From: Rhyacichthys aspro
Lineage: Eukaryota > Chordata > Actinopteri > Gobiiformes > Rhyacichthyidae
DNA: 64,000 bases
Assembly (NCBI GenBank): GCA_036850595.1
Contig: CM072156.1
Coordinates: 17,556,326-17,620,325, forward strand
Direction of reading: 5' to 3'
Shown: positions 46,501-59,558 of the stretch, piece after piece
How the letters are laid out: each line of letters opens with the position of its first letter
Numbering within the stretch: position 1 is the first letter of the stretch
The notes under the pieces: generated by a model
The model's database searches: none
What the model saw: only the letters and a program-made list of their open reading frames with translations
What the model was told of the DNA's origin: nothing
Program-made: the position numbers and the translations under genes

Positions 46501-49500
46501 CACACCTTGTCTGTGGTTTTGCTCTTTGTCTCACTCTTTCTCTCTGCTCTTCTTGCTATCCCTCCACTATCTGTCCACGTATCTTATTGGCTTCCAAACA
46601 CCTGTTGATAAAAGGCCTCCTCAGCTGTCAGCAGCAGCCACACAGCCACTCGGCCCCATGCTTCAAAGACTGAGAGCCTCTTCCTCTTCACTCTTATTCT
46701 TTGCTGCCTCCTTTACTGCAATTGAAACTATCTTAAAGTAAAGCTTTAATTAAAACCCACTCTGTATTTTAAGACTTGAATAAAGTGTGTTCCACAGTTT
46801 GTCCATATTTCAAAACCATAACTGCCCCATGTAGGCCTTAAACATGATTTAGCAACAACATCACAAAAGCAAGTAATGCTGTCTTTTTACTTTACAACAA
46901 TCTGCCAGCTCAAATAGCCTCTGTCAGTTGTCATTCTCTGATTACAGGGTGTTGTACAAGTAGCAATCAGAGAAGAGCTGTGGCTTTTCTTCATCCCATG
47001 TCTTGTTAGAATATAATGAGTAACTTCAGACTTAAGACGTCATCATAACCAAATTGGCTCTTTGTTGAGTACTTTACTGCTGGTGCTGTACCTGTGTGTG
47101 TGTGTGTGTTCCCAACTATGTTGTGTTAAAGACGTGTGTCACTGTGGTGAATGGAGGTGGCAGGGCGCTAACAGCTGGAGACAGGTTCCAAGGCTGTGAG
47201 GTTACAATTGGTGTTAATAGATGGCTTCCTAAAAAGTGCATCACAGCACACATTAAAACACCTCCTGGCTGCTCAATGAGCCTCTGCCTCTGTTCAATTG
47301 TGTGTGGCTAGAGTTTAGTACTGACCATAAAAGGTTGCATGTCTACATGTCTCAGTGTAACAAAAAGAGGGTTAGAGAGCTGAAAAAGAGGTTATGAAAA
47401 GAGTTTTTTTTTAAATTGCATTTCATTTTCTACCATTTATCAATAGTATAACAGTCTATCGTATGATATATGGTAACTTAACAGAAAACACTCCACACAC
47501 CGCAGATTTAAACATTACATTTTTGTTTTGACACCACTGATAAGATCGAGGCCAACATATTTTATCAGTATTTTTTATGAGTGGATGATTGGGACTGAAT
47601 GCTGCAGCAGCTCACGACTTCACCTCAGAGTACAAAGATATTTAGCATGCCACCCAGACTGGTGTACTGGTGAAATACCTGCAGTAAAACTCATCTTTGC
47701 CATACTTTGTCACAATGGTTATGTTGAACCCTCTAAAGTAATTTGTATTTTTAAATTAAAAATGCTATAGGCACTACTGATTATGTGCAAGGGTTGTGCA
47801 GATCCTGCAGGTCCGATTTGTCACAGCCATCTAAACCTACAGCTAAAACCTGTGGAGCTAACACCCAGCGGCCTCTGGGAGCTGACAAATGGAAAAGGCC
47901 TGAAGATGAATGAAGCACAATTACCCAGGGTAACAAATGTTCCCAATGATTTATGCCCAGCTCGGGTTGCTTTATTTTCGCCTGGGTACAATTCTCCAGG
48001 AGGACAGTGGTGGTGTAGACCCTGGGGCTGCTCTGTGCTGATGCTCCGACAGCCAGCTGGAGACAGTGACTAATGGGCTATGTGAGACCACCTCCATAGA
48101 TATTTACCCGATTTCTCCATACACGAGCACTGTCTTTACAACAGCAAGGCTAGCTATCATCTCAAAGGTTTCTGTTTGTTCATTCATGCATATGTAGGTA
48201 AGGGTGATGCCAGGGGCCTCTTGTTCATGTCTCCTAAAACCCACCCCTTGGTGCTGCAGGACAGAGGAGAGGGGCAAATGCCAAACTTAACTTAAGACAC
48301 TGTGATGAAACCCACACTGGCCTTTTTTCACTTGTCTGTCTGATAAACTATCATACATGCTATTGCTAAGGCAAAAATAGCTCTATGTTATTAAACATCC
48401 TTAGGTGTGAAAAGAAAAGTAATCAGTACTTGGCTGGGTTCTTTCAGCGCCCCAGCCATCTGTTATCTGTATTTTTTTGTTATTCTAGACTTGATAATGA
48501 TATATCAAGCACAGTTTGTAAGAAGCAAAAAAAAAGTTTGTATGACTATGGTGCTGTTTTTAGTAGGAGTGAATGAAAAAAAAAACTGCAACATTACTTA
48601 GATTTTTTTTTCCAAAACTCTCAAACACTCTAGCAAACACTGGAATAGCCACTTTGCCAGTATGATTTCCCTTGAAATTGATAAAAGGTTGACATGCCGT
48701 GTAGACCAGCCAATGGGAAGGTCCTTTATTTGAGACCCCCTTGTATGTCAACATGAGATTTGCCAAAGCTTCTCATCTGTCTAGATCTTAAATATGGTGT
48801 TAGGGTTGTACTGATTTTACGGGACCTATTTTTGCAGAGCAGGAACTCTACAGCATTATTTTATTTTTTGTTTTTCTTTCTAACTCTTCTAGTTGAAAAA
48901 CACCTCTTGGCCCGAGGGAACTGTCTCAGTTCCTGTGCAAATAAATAACATACATGCAGTAGAGACAAAACAGCAATTATCCAGGAAAGTGAGAGAATGA
49001 GAGAGAGAATGTAGTCCCACTGCTGTGTCTTTACATGTCTTTGTGGCACAGCTGGCATCTATCTTCTCTGATAAATGTCTTTGGATTTAGCCTGTATACT
49101 TTCCTCTGCTTTTGGTAGTGTTGGCATAAATACATTTTAACACTTTGATGATCATTTGATCTTTACAGAGTGATCCCTTAGTGAGTCCGCCATCATCCCA
49201 AAAGACAACACCAGTTCATTCTAGCTCTGTTGACTCTAAAGTCTACTTCAAAACCATGTCTGTGTGGCTGCTTCAGTCTCCTGTTGTGCAGTGTGGGGTG
49301 CAAATGCAGGCATGTTTCTGTACAAATAAAAGTCTGTGTGTAAACTTAGGCTTAGGCAGCTGACGGTATAACTTTATTTTTTTAAGCTGCCTCACACTTA
49401 AGCCTCTCCACCCTGTTTAAGTCGTACAAGATTACAGGTGAGGTGTTTGCATTAGCCACTTGGCTTTCCATTGCACCTTTTCAGAGGGAGATGAAAAACA

Positions 49501-50114
49501 TCAAATAAAAGCTTTTTATCCTTTTTCGTTATTCAGTGGTAAATTTATCATTGCAATTAGGCAGCAGCTTAGTTGTGTGTTTTTTGTTTTTTGTTTAGAT
49601 AAATAAGTATTTAGTTGTGTGCATCGTGCTCATCAAACGTCTGTTTAATTTAATGTGCTCTGTTTATTTGGATGTCAGAGCTGCCTTTGATATTTTTAAT
49701 ATCTTATAACCTGTGAAAGAGAAATCACTGGTTTGGTTGTCTCTTGCAGATGTCACTGTAGCTATTAAAATAATACATAGAAGGATGAAAGTAGAACTGA
49801 AATAGGTCAGCTTGAATTTTCAAAATATTAAAGTGACCATGTTACAATTGTCATGAGCCACATTAAAGCAATATAATATGTCCTTTTTTTTTTTTTCCTT
49901 TTTTACTCTCCATTTTCCAGTTACTGAAACCAGTGTGTGGGTTCACCTGTTGGATTAATAAATAAATAATAAAATAATGATAAAAAAGCATTGTACTAAG
50001 ACCTTGCATTACTCATCCACGCTGTTTTATTTTTATATACTATAAAAATTAATGTTTCAAATTTCTTCTGTGACCCTAAGTAAATGTGGCCTGAGTGCAA
50101 CCTCTTTACATGAC
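43522..50114. other. Intergenic, no gene supported
   Basis: AT-rich DNA. A TG microsatellite lies near 47093-47110. The longest stop-free frame of the window is on the minus strand at 45812-46534, but it lacks an ATG until roughly its middle and shows no domain. Nothing else was recognised. Confidence 0.35.
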
Positions 50115-50220
50115 ATTTGTATGATATATGTCATACAAATATATGACGTATATCATACAAATACATGACATATAAACAAATGTATGACATATATACAAAT
50201 GTATGACATATATACAAATG
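50115..50220. repeat. Palindromic/tandem AT-rich repeat
   Basis: A near-perfect 26-base palindrome (50115-50140, ATTTGTATGA...TCATACAAAT) is followed by related units and then 2.4 direct copies of a 19-base unit ACAAATGTATGACATATAT (50176-50220). The arms can pair as hairpins. It is likely a local expansion of a palindromic seed. Confidence 0.8.
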
Positions 50221-51563
50221 CTAATTTGTCCTGCATTAACATTACATTAGCCTGGCTAAGAGCAGCAAAGGACATTGTTTCCTTTGCTGTGTGGTAAATA
50301 TTCAGTAGTCTTTGTGTGCTTCACCTTAAAGGTCATAAAACAGCATGTCCAGTCATAGCTGGGATTGGCTGCCTGCCTGCCTTTCATTGTTGGCTTCTTA
50401 CTCTGGGGAGTAGGCTGAACTGATTTGCTGTTTAGAGAAGATTTAGACTTGTCACACACATGCACACAGTAGTTTTAAGTCTGTGGGGATTATATAAAGA
50501 AGAGAAGTGAAAATTCCTGTTTGGGAGATCTGCTGGGCTTAAGTTTCCCCCATCACACATGTCATGGTGGAAAAACTCCCAGGAGGAGGTGGGGATTCAA
50601 GCATCAATCCCACACTAGGCTTAGTGTAAACACACAAGTATTCAATGACCCAAATAATGCTCTCTGGGATTCTTTTAGCCAGGTTGTGTTTCTTGCTTGT
50701 GTCACTCTGAATTGTAATGTTGCCATGCAACTATATACCCGGCCCTTGCAGCAACATTTCCACATACCTGAGTGTTTTCACTCATAAAGCCAGTGGATCA
50801 TATGCTTAGTGGGTTCTGGTGACTAAGTCTTAGTCAAAGTGTCAGGGAGATATTTGGTCTGTTCAAAGTTTCTAATGGAAGACCTATGTTCTAGACAAGG
50901 AGAAGCTTAGATGTACATAAGACCCAAGGGTTGCACCTGATGCAAGTTTAGTGTCATGTCATCAGTGCTGCAGTAATGATAGTCTGTAGGTTTGACCAAG
51001 GCCAATGCAGCAATCAATTTATGTTGTGACTAACTGAAGATGGTGGCAATGATTGTAATATTGAAGTTGTAAAACAACAACATCTACAACATGGCCTTTG
51101 TTTTGTGTGCGTTGCAGAAACAAGAGAACGTGGCTTACAAATCAGCAGCACTTGAGTGACTAAGTTGGATGTCATCGTTTAAGAGAGAAGCAAACACTGG
51201 CAGTGCCTACAGCAGTAGAGGGAATGTTTGACACACGCAGTCACTGCATCGTCCTCTCAAATGTCTGTCTTGGCTGACACCTTGTAGAATCAGTGTTTTT
51301 GCTTCTGTGTGCAGCAATAGTGTAAATCAGTGCAGAACTGAACATGTGGGTGCATGCATCATCTACAACAGTTTTATTTCAGATAAAAGTGAAAGGGTAT
51401 ATAAATATATTCATATAAAAGAGATGTACTAAACAGATTTGTTAGAACTCGTTCAGAAGTAGTCCTGAAATAAATGTAACATTGGTTTAATTTGAAAATC
51501 TGAACTTGATCAGGGTCTTGTTGATCACAGGTCATTTCGAAGAAAGCAGTAGATGTAGTTATT

Positions 51564-52040
51564 ATCTATGGCAGTGGTGGGCGAACTAAGGCCCAGGGGC
51601 CACATGCGGCCCGTTGAGCTGTGTAATGCGGCCCGCCAAGCATTTACAAATTATTTATAATTTAAGACAGCATATATTTGGCCATTTTCCTTCAATGCCT
51701 TGTCCTTTTGCTAAAGGTATCATCATATCTACAAACAGAAAATATCCATACACACTTCAATTTTTTATTATGGAGTGGACAGAGCTATTTGTTTTGACAA
51801 AGTCCAGTCAGTACCATATGTCTTATTTGCCAAGAAACTGTTGCAGTTTCAAAGAACATAATATCAGCCTCCACTTTTCCATCAAACATTATACTAATCA
51901 GTCTGTGAAAGAAATGTCAATTTACAGGTTTTCTCATGTCATTTATATTAGTTTATAGTTTAGTGGTCTGGCCCATCTGTCAGAGTTTAAAACACAGTGT
52001 GGCCCTTGAGCCAAAAAGTTTGCCCACCCCTGATCTATGG
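51564..52040. mobile_element. Non-autonomous hAT-type DNA transposon with 8-bp target duplication
   Basis: The element body is 51572-52032 (461 bp). Its ends are terminal inverted repeats: CAGTGGTGGGCGAACT at the left and, reading inward from the right, CAGGGGTGGGCAAACT. It is flanked by an identical 8-bp direct repeat ATCTATGG (51564-51571 and 52033-52040), the target-duplication length of hAT transposons. Next to each end are the GGCCC-rich motifs (GGGGCCACATGCGGCCC; GTGTGGCCCTTGAGCC) typical of Charlie-like hAT ends. There is no transposase; the open frame inside it is not meaningful. Confidence 0.9.
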
Positions 52041-55000
52041 TCTGTCAGTTAAAATTTCTTTTACGTGCATGGCATTTGTCATTTTAAACAAAATTTAAAT
52101 AATGGCATTCTCATGACCTGTTCACAAAAAAGAGCTGCAGTAATGTTTCATCCAGCCTTGAAAATATATGGAGGTGATGCTAAAATCAGGGCCTGGCACA
52201 TGCTGTGCCCCTTGAGGTCGACCAGAGTTTAGCCAAACCACACAGTAGCCACACATCCCAGAACTGGCTAAAGCTGTAAGCCTTTCTGAGATGGGTTGAG
52301 TGTCCCCACCAGTGGAGGGCATTAGAAGCGGTTCTGGACTAAGGTACAAAGATGAGGTCATGGCGCTGAGACTTGGGCTCAGTCGGGGCCCTGGGGCTGC
52401 CTCACATCTGTGTGCTGTCTGCCCCAGCGGCAGCCAGCTGCTGCCTCTCATTATACCCCCTAATGGATGGATCTGTTTCCCTCTGACCTCATCCTGCCTC
52501 CACAACAACATGCCACCATGTCTCCCACTGATTTTGTTATAATGTTAAAGCACTGAGTGTGCTGTGTTTGTCTAACAATCAGAACAAGTTCGAAAAAATA
52601 AAAAATAAATAAATATACCAACTTGTACCAGCATTGCGGTGTCATTTATGTAAGTGACATTGCTGTGGACATTTACACAAAAGGATACTTTGTTTAATGA
52701 ATGGATAGACCATGTCTTACTTTAAAACAACCACAGAAGAGAATGGGCATTAATATCACATTGTTCTCAACATTGTTAGCTCTTTGTTTCTTTGTATATT
52801 AATTTTGAAGTAAGTGTCAATGACTTTTCACCCTTAGTTCTCCATTCCTCCATTCGACTCTTTCAACAGCATAATAAATTGTGTTAACAATATCACCTGT
52901 AGTGGTTGGTTGTGCGTTTGTGAGACCATTGGTCCTCTGTCAGTGAAAAGAGAATAAGTCGCTCCCACCTGTGTTTGCTGCTGAGCAAACAGAAGCTGTT
53001 GTCACCAGTTGAAGGCAGCTTGTGGTTGACTCTGTGAAATTGAGTTTCAAGTTCTGTGTCTTTGATTTTGCCGCAAAAGGCTGTGCAGCTATCAACATGT
53101 ACTTGCATCACTTCTTTTCTTCCAAAGGCATGATGGATAGAACCAATAATGCTTCAGTCAAACTGAGATATTTGTCTTTATTATTAGTGCAGGACTGGCC
53201 TGTTTGAAGTACTGTCTAAAAGGCATGCTTGAACTATTTACAGACAAGGCTTCCTCTCTCATCTAGTGTCTACTACACACAACTCATCCCTGGGCTGCAA
53301 TGATGCAGCCTGAAGAATCGCTCTTTTATCACACGACTCCTGGGCTTATTACCAAGTAGTTTCATTGGTTAGCCACAGGTCTCAAGCCTGTCAATCTACA
53401 AGTGGCTTGGAACGCCCCTGTGATAAATGGCCTGAGAGGGAGATTTAGAAAGTGGACCAAAGGGCTGAGGAAAATGATGGACGAAGCATAGGGCTTAAAG
53501 ACAGCGAGAAAGTGAATCAGAGGCCAACATAATATATGCGTAGACAGACGGAAGCAAAAAACACAACATATGCATTACCATCCTTGTGATGATCCTCAAT
53601 GCATGTCTGTGACGCAGTTCCTGGAATGCTTGAGCATATATATGTGTGTGAGAGGAGGGTGTGGATGTGTTGCAGGCCAAAAAAGGCCAAACATTTGGTT
53701 GCTAGGCAGCCGGTCCTCAAGCAATTCTAGTATTAAGATATGAAGAATAGTAGGGCATGAGTCAACTTTGCAGATCTGGTTACAGGACGGTGTTTGGGCA
53801 TGGCGTGGGGGACAAAGACACAGAAATGTCTCCACCTGTCCTGATTTGTCAGGGGCCGGAGAACAATAACACTGGCCCCAACAGTCTCCCCAGGGGCCTC
53901 ATCATGCTATATCACAAGGCTTTAGGGGCTCCTTGTTAGTTTTGGGATTCATCCAAGTCATTTACACAGCACGTAATCTAAAGATGAGCTCATTACAGCG
54001 TCTTATCACATGTCTGTCTCTGGCTTTTAGGCCTAGTGGCTTATGGCACAAAGTTTGCATCCAAGTAGAGCAGTAAGTGAAGGAAGACCAGCAAAGGGAA
54101 AAGGAAAACAATTTTGATACAACTAAAAGCATACTTGGTAGAAAACTAACTTGGCCGAATGTGCAATGCTCTCTTAGTGCTCATCAGTGGCTTAAAGTCA
54201 AATGAACGTTTATTCTGACAAATTAACCCTGCTTTCACTTAGTTTTCCTCCCTTTTGTTTTTCTTCTGTGCCACACCCCTCCCTCCCATGTAAACAAAGG
54301 AGTAAAATGTTCAAATACATGCAGAGGGCAGTTGTTCTACAGTTGTGTACATTCACCTTCACTTTGTTCGAGAGAAACATAGTTCATTCATTTATCTTCT
54401 ACTGTTTTGACCTATATATAGGCAGGTGCTTTCTAATGGTAACTGATTGAGCATGATAAAGTAAAAAGACATTGGGCTTGGAATCACATTTATATTTTTG
54501 TAATAAAATGTACAATGAGTACCCTGGCAATAACAGTAATGCAATGCCTTTGACATGTTCAATAGTTTTCAACCAAAAAACCTTTATAGCAGTTCTTGAA
54601 TTCTTTATATGGTGTTATACGTCATACTAGTTTTGAAAAAAGCATCTTGAAGAATAGATTCTTATTGTATATTTACCTGTTGATCCCAGTTGGAGCAGTC
54701 CAGTTTTAATGGTACCAGTAGTGTTTAACTTGGTATGATGAAGAAACAGTTCATTAGGACTTTGACTGCAATAAACTTTCAAATTTAAGTACATTATGCT
54801 AATGCATAATTGCAAAAAAAATACAATAAAGTAATTTATTGCTGTTTTATCATGAAACCGCCTGTTTTAAAACATCAAGCATGAGATGAATAATACATGT
54901 AAACTTTGAAAAACACTTCCTCAGATTAGTGTCTAAATAAGAGGTTGGCTGTTGAAACACAGTGTGTGCTGCTATGCTGATTACAGTGAACATGCAGACC

Positions 55001-58000
55001 AGCTGGAAACACACACGTTGTACTGTATTTTGTAAATCTGCTTGTAACATGCTGTCCTTCCGCTGAGCCTCTAAATGACAGTGTCTTAAAAAGACTGAGG
55101 GAAGCCAGTGTTTGTTTCTGGTACACATGCATCAGTGTGGGAATATTAGAATGAGGGCTGCAATACACCTGACACATTGCAATGCACAGTGTGTCTCCAC
55201 TATATGATCACATGCACAGGCTTATAAATTATGTAAAATACAGTATAATACACAACAGAGATACATTTGTACATACAGTTTTTTAAAGTTAAAGTTTTTA
55301 GCCTTTTATAGAGCTATAATTATTCAATTCACAGTGGCACTAGGGACCCTTTTGCTCTGAGGGGTTTGTGTAAAAATCAGAGCCACCATGCCCCACTTTT
55401 GACTACATACATACATACATACATTTATTGACAAGAATGAAGTTTTCATACAGTTATGTAGCATCTGCCAAATTTGAGCTCTAACATGGTGGTGCTGTAT
55501 GTCTGGTTGATGTCAGTGTAATGCACCAGGCTCCGCTCACATTGTGCTGACAGCATGAGGCCATGTCTGATAAGACAAGCCTGCTGCTCACTTGACACCT
55601 GCTGCAAATCTTAGTGACAAATAGAAATGGCTTTTTTCCTTTTTGCAAGACATGCAAACATACTTTGTAATTACAAAAAGGTAACCTACTGAAACCATGA
55701 GAATGTTTACTTGTTTAAATATTTCCATAAACATTAGATTACAATAGTGATGCAACATGACCCTCATGTTACTGACAAACACCTCACTTCAAGTTTCCTT
55801 TTCCAGTAGTTAGCTGTCCATGATCTTAAATGACTAGCTGTGAAAGGCTCTGATTTCATCCATAACTGACTGTATCAGCTAGGAGTAAAAAGACACATTA
55901 ATCTAGTGTTTACATAACCTGCAGGATAGTCTGTCTTTGCATGAAGTCATATTCAATTCTTTGTGTTGTACATACCAGCTTTGTCCCACTGAAACAAACT
56001 AGTCGGGTATCTGTTTTGCCTTTCATTTGTTTATAATGACACATCCACATCAAAAAAATAATAAACATTATTAGATTATGGTGTATACAACCTTTGGCGG
56101 ATTTCTTGTATGAGTTTAGGTGTGTGTGAGGTGTATATCATTTGATATCTGATGTGATATCTGCCTCTGAGCAGGAAACAGTTGCCAAGCTGTAGCTACT
56201 AAAAATACATGTCTGAGCGTGAGTAAGGACAATGGCCATCGTATCCTGGTTTACGTGGTAAGGTATCCTCTGGGTGCAACTTGCAATTTAGCCTGAATAC
56301 ATCATTCACCAAAATGTATCCAGCACCAAGCTAGATTTATGGTTGTGAATGCACCAAATGCATGTGCTGAGTCTTAAAGAAAAACTGCTGCTCTGAAAAA
56401 CAAGCTCCAGCTGCCAATGCTAACAGACCACCACCAGGTCACTGACGTTAACCAAGCACCAGGCCACTCTCTCCATGCAGTGTTGTCAGAAAGTGAGAGG
56501 CTCAGGGTGCTGTCACTTTGAATGACTCCATGAATAGACCCGGGCCATTTGGAGCAGGCTGTTGAGATGTAAGCTGTTTTGACATGAGCCCTAATGCCTC
56601 TTACACTTGGCCAAAAGGTGTGGGCTCAGAGCTTTTTGGGCTGGCTGTGAGGGGCTCTCACAGACCTGGATGCTCACTGGTGACGATTATATTAGGAGGG
56701 TTCTAATTGTTCCCAAACACTCTTTCTCAAATATATACATTGAATAAACTAACCTACCTTTTACAATGGTCACTGATGTTCATTAAGATCCCAATTGAAC
56801 TTCCTCAAATCATTGTTACACTAGTTAGTAGTGTAGACTTATGTGTTGCATGTCAAGTTGTAACAGGGATTTAGTTACAGATTACCTTTTAAGCCAGTCT
56901 CATGCCTGAGCCAAAGAAAATATTACCATACCCAAGTAAGTCCTAGTAACTTTCAAAGAGACTTAAATAGGCCCTGCAATCAGAAGCAAAAATCTGCTGA
57001 ATTTGTTTGATAATTTTATAGCACATTATATACAAGTTCAATGTCTTGGAATGTGTGTATTGTATTGCAGCATTATTAACAATACACAAGATTACTCTGA
57101 ACTCAAATAGATAGACTTCTAGTCTATTTTTAGATTATATGGTTGTCATAATTATATCTTATTGTAAGTTGCAATTGTAAAATGAGTCAGGCCTGTATCA
57201 CCAGGATCCTTAGTTTGTCAGTTGTGTTTGTGTTTGTTTAACCAAATATAAATCCAAAATAATGTAGTTAAAGACAAGTCATTGACTAACAAATAGTTGC
57301 TATTAATCAGTACTTGCAAAAGACCTGGACTCATATTCCCATTGTTGGTTTGGCTTGTTGTAAATGACACAAAGAATACAACATACTTTCCAAATGTGGG
57401 TTATTTTTTACAGTGTGCTAGGTTATAGAAGTACAGTAAACACTGATGTGGAGAAAGGGTTTTAAGCTATGCAACACTATGAAAAACATTGCAGACACTT
57501 GTAGTCGTGTAGTAGCAGGTAATCTTGAATAAACATAAGCGTGAGCACTGACAGAGCAGGAGGCAGGAGGAACAGGAAGCTAAGACAACACAAACAATAG
57601 ACCACAGATAAGGCTGGTTTGATCCACTGTGGACCAAAGGAGCTGTGGTGCTGTTTCTGTGTTGTCGTTCACATAAAAGGCAGCCCACAAAAAGGCCACT
57701 GCAGTTATTAGTTATTCTTACTGTCAAACTTGATTCCTTTGACTTGCTTGTTTGTTTATAGGTGGCTTTTCCCTCTGGAATTTGAGATCTGATCTGACAC
57801 TTACTGTAAACTTGGAAAACATTGTGAAGTCCCAGGCTTGTTCTTTGTAACATAAGATCATGCTCTAAATTTAGCTTTGACAAGTCTTACTGCTTTCACA
57901 CTAGAAGAAATTGTGAACTTTTCTTGTCTCGTCTGTAAAAGGTGGATCTGCCTGTTTATGACACAATTCAAAAGATCAACTAACACACTACAAAGAGTGC

Positions 58001-59223
58001 ACTTTAAGGACATTTTCACACATTTTTTTCTGAAATGAGCAGTGCTGACTCATGGGTTGTAAATCAAGTCAGATGAGAGATTCTGTCTCTCCAGAAGAGG
58101 AGAAGTAGCCACACTTTTAAAAACTCAGGGCTCAGCTGTACATTACTGCCACCTAATGGTCAGTGAGCTGTAAAGCATTTAACATACACTTTATGCACTC
58201 TGAAACATATGTGGAAGTGGAAAGTGGAAAATAATGCTTAGTTATTTGATTTTTTACCTTTTAAATGTTTGCTGTCTTCTGTGAAACCTCCAGGCCTCTA
58301 CTCTTCTGCAGAAGAAGTGGTCTATGATTAAGGACATTTTTTGATGTGGATTTGTGTGCATAATCCTTTCATGCCAAGACACCTGTCTAATCATTGTCTA
58401 GTAACAATTTAAAATCATGAGCTGATTCAGACTTATCTGATCATGCCAAACCTTCCCTTTTGTACCAGTGGCTTAAAGACCTTAAGTGCCTTTGTGGCTT
58501 AATTACATGTATCAAACATGAAATAATGGCTGCAGCTGGCTCGTGGCTGTGTGTACAGTGCAATAACTCATAAACATTGCATTATCACAAAAGTAAAGCA
58601 CAATAGGCAGCACAAAGAGTATCAGTTTCACAAGCACTGGTCAAACAGAGCCGTAAATGTAAGGAAATACTGGCGGCCAGGAGATAAACACACGCTTAAA
58701 AGCCACACATTGATACACTGTATCCGCTGTAGCCACAATTCACCTGCCGCCATCTCTCAGCGGACCCATTCACCGCTTCGTCATCTCTTTTCTGCCAATG
58801 CAAATTGACATGTCATCACTTGACTTTATTGATCAAACCTCAGGTGCAAAGTGGAGGCCCCCACTGGACACCTTACCTAACGTTTTTTCTTTCTAACTTG
58901 CATTTTAAAGCCCTTTGGTTCTCTAAGTGATGTGACAAACTCAGCCTCTTTGGAGTTCATTTTAGGTAAACACAAAGCTGAAAGACGCCAAAGGCTCTTT
59001 CAGAAAACACTACAAAACATGGTTTAACTGTAACTTGCTGGCTTTCAGTACCATGCAAACACAAAGCTAATGTGATCCCAGCTAACCTGGGTGCCCACGG
59101 TGGTCAGACGAGTGTGGTCTGCTGACAGCTCCTGTTAGGACTCTATTGTGTGGACGTGGCCGTGGAAGACAGGAGGGGAGCTGGTTAAAAGCACAAAGAG
59201 ACATGGGTACACACTTCTTTATT
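52041..59223. other. Intergenic, no gene supported
   Basis: AT-rich DNA. A (ACAT)5 microsatellite lies at 55405-55424. No exon with good splice context and coding content was recognised. Confidence 0.35.
55405..55424. repeat. (ACAT)5 microsatellite
   Basis: Five uninterrupted ACAT units. Confidence 0.9.
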
Positions 59224-59341
59224 TCACTGCATCTCTCTCTCATCACAGCTGCCTTTTCTTGTAGCTGTTGCTCTGTCGTTCCCATTAGATGAATGGGTTT
59301 CCCCAGGCCTCTCCCCAGGTCTGAGGGGAGGGGCGCAGAGG

Positions 59342-59350
59342 TATATAAAG
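59342..59350 (+). promoter_or_regulatory. TATA box (TATATAAAG) of a candidate promoter
   Basis: TATATAAAG is embedded in GC-rich flanks (GGGGAGGGGCGCAGAG before it, GAAGGGGTCCCGG after it), the classic layout of a focused vertebrate core promoter. A start site would be expected near 59372-59380, some 60 bases before the candidate coding start at 59438. Confidence 0.45.
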
Positions 59351-59437
59351 GAAGGGGTCCCGGACTGCCAAAGACAGGTGCAGGCCAAGATATGAGGCTC
59401 ATAATGGTGCTGACAGATAAGTTGCTCTCCAGACTGA

Positions 59438-59558
59438 ATGAAGCTCAGTGACTTCCTTAGCTGCTTCAGTGCTGCTCTTCTTTGGTCATTTGTCTCAGGC
59501 TTCACTGTTAGTGCAAAGGTGCTGTGTGCATGTCACATTACACAAGTTCAAAGACAAG
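59438..59558 (+). CDS. Candidate first coding exon with signal-peptide-like N-terminus
   Basis: The ATG at 59438 opens 40 codons plus one base up to a donor CAAG|GTGAGG. The predicted peptide begins MKLSDFLSCFSAALLWSFVS and then GFTVSAKVLCAC. It has one positive charge, a hydrophobic core and a VSA|K-type cleavage site near residue 26, as in secreted proteins. A TATA box lies 96 bases upstream. Against it, an upstream ATG at 59392 opens a 19-codon frame that overlaps this start, and reading past the donor meets a stop within ten codons, so splicing would be needed. No second exon was identified in the remaining 4.4 kb. Family unknown; it is unlike GP1BB or septin 5, the mammalian neighbours of TBX1. 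Confidence 0.3.

Noticed and set aside
45812..46534. Longest open frame in the window (240 codons, minus strand)
   Set aside because: It opens at GTG rather than ATG, the first ATG is roughly in the middle, it crosses a poly-T tract as poly-Lys, and no domain or splice context supports it.
51614..51958. 114-codon open frame, plus strand
   Set aside because: It lies wholly inside the non-autonomous hAT element and shows no transposase motif.
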